Shown here: in pieces, positions 6,145-8,992 of the stretch | Position numbering within the stretch: the first letter of the stretch is position 1 | Layout of the letters: the number at the start of each line of letters is the position of its first letter | NCBI GenBank assembly: GCA_947455845.1 | Contig: CANGQE010000040.1 | Location: 1 to 8,992, forward strand | Source: Rickettsiales bacterium | GTDB taxonomy: Bacteria > Pseudomonadota > Alphaproteobacteria > Rickettsiales > UBA1997 | Length of the DNA stretch: 8,992 bases | Direction: 5' to 3' | Made by a program: the position numbers and the translations under genes | Notes under the pieces: model-generated | What the model was told of the DNA's origin: nothing | The model's database searches: none | Seen by the model: only the letters and a program-made list of their open reading frames with translations

Positions 6145-6230
6145 AATAGATCCTGAAACAAGTTCAGGATGACGATGTAGGGAGATTTTGCCAAAAACTC
6201 CGTCATCCTGAACTTGTTTCAGGATCTATT
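6145..6230. repeat. Palindromic repeat family P30, copy 2
   Basis: The arms at 6145-6174 and 6201-6230 are identical to those of copy 1, 30 bases each with no mismatch. The 26-base centre is different. The element begins 12 bases past the folB stop (minus strand) and ends 42 bases before the lptC ATG. The bases just outside the right arm (TACAAAG) resemble CACAAAG beside copy 1, so the element may extend a few bases further. Confidence 0.95.
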
Positions 6231-6242
6231 TACAAAGGTAAA

Positions 6243-6593
6243 TTAACCCCTATTCCCTTCCACCACTACCGCAAAAGACTCCACCGCCTCTACCGCGCCG
6301 ATTTTATCGATTTCAACGCGACATTTTTTTACTCGCGAGTCTTCCATAATTACGTCGGCTACTTTTTGAGCCATTCTTTCGACTAACTTAAATCTACTCG
6401 TCGCAATTAAATTTTTAATTTTGGAAGTAATAGTTTCATAATCAATAGCATCAGCAAGGTCATCGCTAATCAGTGAATTTTTGAAATCGGTTTCGATTTC
6501 AGCATTAATAATAATTTCACGATTGATTTTTTCTTCCCAATCATACACACCAACAACGGTTTGCAGTCTTAGGTTTTTTATTTTGATGAGCAC
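6243..6593 (-). CDS. folB: Dihydroneopterin aldolase
   Basis: This 116-residue cytosolic enzyme cleaves 7,8-dihydroneopterin to 6-hydroxymethyl-7,8-dihydropterin and glycolaldehyde in folate synthesis. Family landmarks are visible in order: IKNLRLQTVVGVYDWEEKIN (residues 5-24), SDDLADAIDYETI (43-55, active-site-region Y52), KLVERMAQKVAD (69-80, E72) and VEIDKIGAVEAVES (93-106, with the expected catalytic lysine K97). Most relatives read KPGA where this one reads KIGA. The start is GTG at 6591-6593, directly before the first family strand; no better upstream start exists. It is the first gene of the minus-strand group folB-lptC-aroC and diverges from the thioredoxin-like gene. No Shine-Dalgarno is visible; the start codon is preceded by TTCCC. 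Confidence 0.9.
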   Translation of the reverse strand: MLIKIKNLRLQTVVGVYDWEEKINREIIINAEIETDFKNSLISDDLADAIDYETITSKIKNLIATSRFKLVERMAQKVADVIMEDSRVKKCRVEIDKIGAVEAVESFAVVVEGNRG

Positions 6594-6609
6594 GGGAATT
6601 TAAAAAGAG

Positions 6610-6702
6610 TTAACAATTAACAATTAACATTTAACAATTTTTTAGCAGTTAATTTGTTGATCCGAATTGTTAACTGTTAATTGCTAATTGTTAATTGTTA
6701 AT
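6610..6702. repeat. Inverted arrays of AT-rich heptads between divergent genes
   Basis: Four TTAACAA-type units (6610-6637) face five TTGTTAA-type units (6667-6701), their reverse complement, across a 29-base centre. The region is the whole control space for divergent folB and the thioredoxin-like gene. A loose promoter for the plus gene can be read as TTGTTG (6654-6659), 17 bases, TTAATT (6677-6682), but in such sequence this is weak. The 7-bp period recalls the G-rich heptads at 14-41. Confidence 0.8.
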
Positions 6703-6708
6703 TGTCCC

Positions 6709-7332
6709 ATGTCTGATTCAAAAATCATTTGGTTAAAAAATCATAAAAAACAAAAAAAATCAGGAGAAACTTCTAAAATGCTATTTCTTGCTATTGTAAT
6801 TGGTGCTGTTGTCGGGGTGATTTTGTGGAATAATTTTGTTGAAAATACTTCTAACCTTGATGCTAAAATTCCTGAATCAAAAAATATCACTTTCAATGCT
6901 CAAGGCCCTCTACCTCTAACTACCGCCCAAGTTGCCTCTGAATTTGAACGCTCCGACGGCAAGCCGATTTTACTCTACATCTACGCCACATGGTGCCAAG
7001 TTTGTACCAAAAATTTTCCTGCTTTTAATGAGCTTACTCGTGAATTTCAAAATACTGATTTGCAAATCATGACGTTGGCGATTGATCGCAATCAAGATGC
7101 GGCCCATCTGCAAAATTATTTAAACAAGTTCGGCGACATTTATTTTCAACCGCGCTTTTTGGCTTACAAAGAAGGGTTTCTGGAGTTTTTACAAAAGCGC
7201 AACATCCGCTACAATAACCGCCTGCCCTTCACCGTTTTAATCTCACGCGATGGCGAAGTGATTGCACAATATTCAGGAACGAAAAGGAAAAATTATTTAC
7301 GCGATAAAATTGTTAAGGAACTTTATTTGTAG
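6709..7332 (+). CDS. Membrane-anchored thioredoxin-fold (TlpA-like) oxidoreductase
   Basis: This 207-residue protein has a basic cytosolic tail, one membrane helix (about residues 24-43, MLFLAIVIGAVVGVILWNNF) and an exported thioredoxin-like domain. The redox motif is ATWCQVC (93-99, C96 and C99) in the usual place after strand ILLYIYATW. The cis-proline is likely P173 in NRLPFTVLI, followed by RDGEVIAQYSG. The family works in the periplasm on protein disulfides or apocytochrome cysteines. The exact partner is unknown, and no cytochrome-maturation gene is nearby. I chose ATG 6709, since the seven possible codons upstream come from heptad repeat sequence and start with TTG. The start is preceded by TGTCCC rather than a Shine-Dalgarno. 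It ends 14 bases before P30 copy 3, and cysS follows on the same strand. Confidence 0.88.
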   Translation: MSDSKIIWLKNHKKQKKSGETSKMLFLAIVIGAVVGVILWNNFVENTSNLDAKIPESKNITFNAQGPLPLTTAQVASEFERSDGKPILLYIYATWCQVCTKNFPAFNELTREFQNTDLQIMTLAIDRNQDAAHLQNYLNKFGDIYFQPRFLAYKEGFLEFLQKRNIRYNNRLPFTVLISRDGEVIAQYSGTKRKNYLRDKIVKELYL

Positions 7333-7346
7333 AGTTTTCCTAAGTG

Positions 7347-7450
7347 AATAGATCCTGAAACAAGTTCAGGATGACGAGGGGAGCAGATTTGCAGTTGAAA
7401 CTCCACCGCCGCCCCCTCGGCGTCATCCTGAACTTGTTTCAGGATCTATT
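7347..7450. repeat. Palindromic repeat family P30, copy 3
   Basis: The arms at 7347-7376 and 7421-7450 are identical to those of the other two copies. The 44-base centre is the longest and contains AGGGG and CCCCCTC, which can lengthen the stem after a small bulge. It begins 14 bases past the thioredoxin-like gene's stop and ends 43 bases before the cysS ATG. No T-tract follows. Confidence 0.95.
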
Positions 7451-7493
7451 CCCACGTTCCCATCCCAATTAAAACGCACTACAACCTCATTCC

Positions 7494-8906
7494 ATGAAAA
7501 TCAAAATCTTCAACACCCTCACCCACAAAGAAGAAATCCTTACCACCATCAACCCCAACCATCTAAAAATGTATGTTTGCGGCCCGACAGTTTACGATCG
7601 TCCTCACCTTGGCAATGCCCGCAGCGTGGTAATTTACGATTTATTCTTTCGTTTTTTCTCACAGGTATTTCCGCAAGTAACTTACGTTCGCAACATCACC
7701 GACGTTGACGACAAAATCAACGCTGCCGCCAAAGAACAAGGCGTTTCAATTCAGAACCTAACCGCAAAAATTACTGATTTTTTCTACCAAGATACCAGCG
7801 CCTTAAATGTTTTGCGCCCAACTTTTGAACCTCACGCCACTACTCACATTCCTGAAATGGTAACCATGATTGAGCAATTAATCAAAAACGGCAATGCTTA
7901 CGAAAGCGCCGGCCACGTGCTTTTTGATGTTGGGTCTTACCGTGATTACGGCAAACTTTCCAATCGTAACTTAGATGAATTAATCGCCGGCTCCCGCGTT
8001 GAAATTGCCTCTTACAAAAAAAATCCGCTCGATTTCGTTTTGTGGAAACCCGCCGATGCGCAAGATGACGCCTCCAGCGTTTTCTCAAGCCCGTGGGGCA
8101 ATGGCCGTCCGGGGTGGCACATTGAATGTTCGGCGATGAGTTCAAAATATCTTGGCAATGATTTTGATGTTCACGGCGGCGGCGCTGATTTACAATTTCC
8201 CCATCACGAAAACGAAATTGCCCAAAGTCGCTGTGCTAACCTTGGCTCTCACTACGCTCACTTTTGGATTCACAACGGATTTCTAACTGTTGACGGCGAA
8301 AAAATGAGCAAGTCGCTGAAAAATTTTATCACAGTGCGCGACCTTTTAGATCAAGGAGTTTCGGGAATTGTCATTCGTTATTTATTGCTTTCGACCCACT
8401 ACCGCAAGCCTTTTGACTTTACTCAAAAAGCTTTAGACGACGCTACTAAAAGTGTAGAAAAATTTTACTCTGCTCTAGCCTCCTTTGAAAAAGGAGGTGG
8501 CTGCCAGCAAAGCTGGCAGACGGAGGATTTAAATCGTGCCAGCATCTTTATCAAAGAAGGCTTGGCTCATCAAGTGTTAGAATATTTGGCGGATGACTTA
8601 AATATTTCTAAAGCCATCGCGGCGCTTCACGAAGCGGTTAAAGAAATTAAGACAAATAATAATCCCCAATTAAAAAAAGAATTTATCGCCAGCTTAGATC
8701 TTTTGGGATTGATTGACGTGAATTTCTTTAGCAAAAAAGAAGTTGTTGAGGAAGATATTTTTGTTAGCGAACAAATTGAGTTACGCCTAAAAGCCAAGCA
8801 AGAAAAAAACTTTGCTAAAGCTGATGAGATTAGAAATAGCATGCTTGCGCAAGGCATTGTGCTTGAGGATGTTGCCGGTGGAAAAACTACTTGGAAGAAG
8901 AGGTAA
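7494..8906 (+). CDS. cysS: Cysteinyl-tRNA synthetase
   Basis: This 470-residue class I aminoacyl-tRNA synthetase charges tRNA-Cys in the cytosol. CGPTVYDRPHLGNARS (29-44) holds the HIGH-type motif HLGN and zinc ligand C29. NITDVDDKI (67-75), RPGWHIECSAMS (205-216, C212) and GGGADLQFPHHENE (228-241, H237 and E241) complete the zinc site. EKMSKSLKNFITVRDLL (269-285) is the KMSKS loop. The C-terminal part ends GGKTTWKKR, typical of the family. Residues about 330-346 (SFEKGGGCQQSWQTEDL) are encoded by a palindromic repeat that keeps the frame. It falls in the variable linker before the anticodon-binding region, so activity should survive. No stop or missing catalytic residue is seen. ATG 7494 is preceded by ATTCC, not a Shine-Dalgarno. 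Confidence 0.98.
   Translation: MKIKIFNTLTHKEEILTTINPNHLKMYVCGPTVYDRPHLGNARSVVIYDLFFRFFSQVFPQVTYVRNITDVDDKINAAAKEQGVSIQNLTAKITDFFYQDTSALNVLRPTFEPHATTHIPEMVTMIEQLIKNGNAYESAGHVLFDVGSYRDYGKLSNRNLDELIAGSRVEIASYKKNPLDFVLWKPADAQDDASSVFSSPWGNGRPGWHIECSAMSSKYLGNDFDVHGGGADLQFPHHENEIAQSRCANLGSHYAHFWIHNGFLTVDGEKMSKSLKNFITVRDLLDQGVSGIVIRYLLLSTHYRKPFDFTQKALDDATKSVEKFYSALASFEKGGGCQQSWQTEDLNRASIFIKEGLAHQVLEYLADDLNISKAIAALHEAVKEIKTNNNPQLKKEFIASLDLLGLIDVNFFSKKEVVEEDIFVSEQIELRLKAKQEKNFAKADEIRNSMLAQGIVLEDVAGGKTTWKKR
8479..8530 (+). repeat. Modular palindromic element inserted in frame in cysS
   Basis: Hairpin A (CCTCCTTT-GAA-AAAGGAGG, 8479-8497), spacer TGG, hairpin B (CTGCCAGC-AAA-GCTGGCAG, 8501-8519) and tail ACGGAGGATTT (8520-8530). 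The order and similar A, spacer and tail sequences match the intergenic copy at 4309-4365, but hairpin B differs. The reading frame stays open through it and adds about 17 residues to CysRS. Exact insertion edges cannot be set without an uninterrupted relative. Confidence 0.85.
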
Positions 8907-8920
8907 CCACCACTCTCCAC

Positions 8921-8949
8921 CAACCCGCTGGTCGAGCGGAGTCGAGACC
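8921..8949. repeat. Dispersed repeat, inverted partner of 1-19
   Basis: Bases 8921-8939 are the exact complement of 1-19. The following bases continue as GTCGAGCGGAGTCGAGACC (8931-8949), with GTCGAG given twice as a direct repeat. Similar GTCGAG-rich repeats occur in many bacterial genomes as far as I recall. It begins 15 bases past the cysS stop. Beyond it, to the end of the window, I see nothing I can call. Confidence 0.75.
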
Positions 8950-8992
8950 TAATTAAGGTTCCAGCTACCCGGCGGAAGACAATGAGCGTAAA

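Noticed and set aside
6688..6708. Upstream TTG start for the thioredoxin-like gene
   Set aside because: The added codons come from the heptad array, and ATG 6709 gives a normal cytosolic tail and membrane helix.
5575..7450. P30 palindromes as a CRISPR array or classical terminators
   Set aside because: They are separated by genes, not regularly spaced spacers, and lack T-tracts after the stems.
8982..8992. Possible start of a next gene (ATGAGCGTAAA)
   Set aside because: Only three codons are inside the window, so nothing supports a coding call.

Overview
The window is chromosomal DNA from a Gram-negative bacterium with moderately AT-rich sequence. An lptC-like gene implies an LPS-bearing outer membrane. 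The CysRS reads like alphaproteobacterial and Rickettsiales enzymes, and the prepilins carry the LPCPA...VYGMVP...DGF.NKIAY signature that I associate with alphaproteobacterial prepilin-like proteins. Palindromes are very dense, and one has inserted in frame into a gene, which recalls Rickettsia palindromic elements. My best inference is a Rickettsiales-like alphaproteobacterium that is less reduced than Rickettsia, because it still has aroC (aromatic/chorismate pathway) and folB (folate pathway). This is inference from remembered family features, not a placement.

Layout. Positions 43-2854 (minus strand) hold three tandem paralogous prepilin-like genes, transcribed 1838-2854, then 856-1824, then 43-855. 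Positions 2855-3216 hold a large nested foldback and a promoter-like sequence ahead of tRNA-Ala(UGC) at 3217-3292. A long palindrome abuts the tRNA 3' end and is followed by a small GIY-YIG nuclease domain gene (3479-3718). A bidirectional terminator (3780-3817) separates that gene from a convergent minus-strand gene for a small secreted Gly/Gln/Pro-rich protein (3844-4158). Positions 4159-4469 carry a head-to-head pair of modular palindromes. Then come aroC (4470-5537), an lptC-like gene (5674-6102) and folB (6243-6593), all minus. An AT-rich heptad repeat region separates folB from a divergent membrane-anchored thioredoxin-like gene (6709-7332) and cysS (7494-8906), both plus.

The genes do not form one pathway. 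folB (folate), lptC (LPS transport), aroC (shikimate), the TlpA-like oxidoreductase (envelope redox) and cysS (translation) are mostly housekeeping genes separated by palindromic spacers rather than a compact operon. The pilin triplet is the one block that looks functionally coherent.

The most notable features are non-coding. Three 86-104 bp palindromes with identical 30-bp arms each lie 7-14 nt past a stop codon. A modular two-hairpin palindrome occurs as an intergenic inverted pair and again in frame inside cysS. A 152-bp foldback has a separate perfect 17-bp hairpin at its centre. None of the ten genes has a recognisable Shine-Dalgarno sequence, and four have CC or CCC directly before the start codon. 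I see no phage, CRISPR or toxin-antitoxin system.
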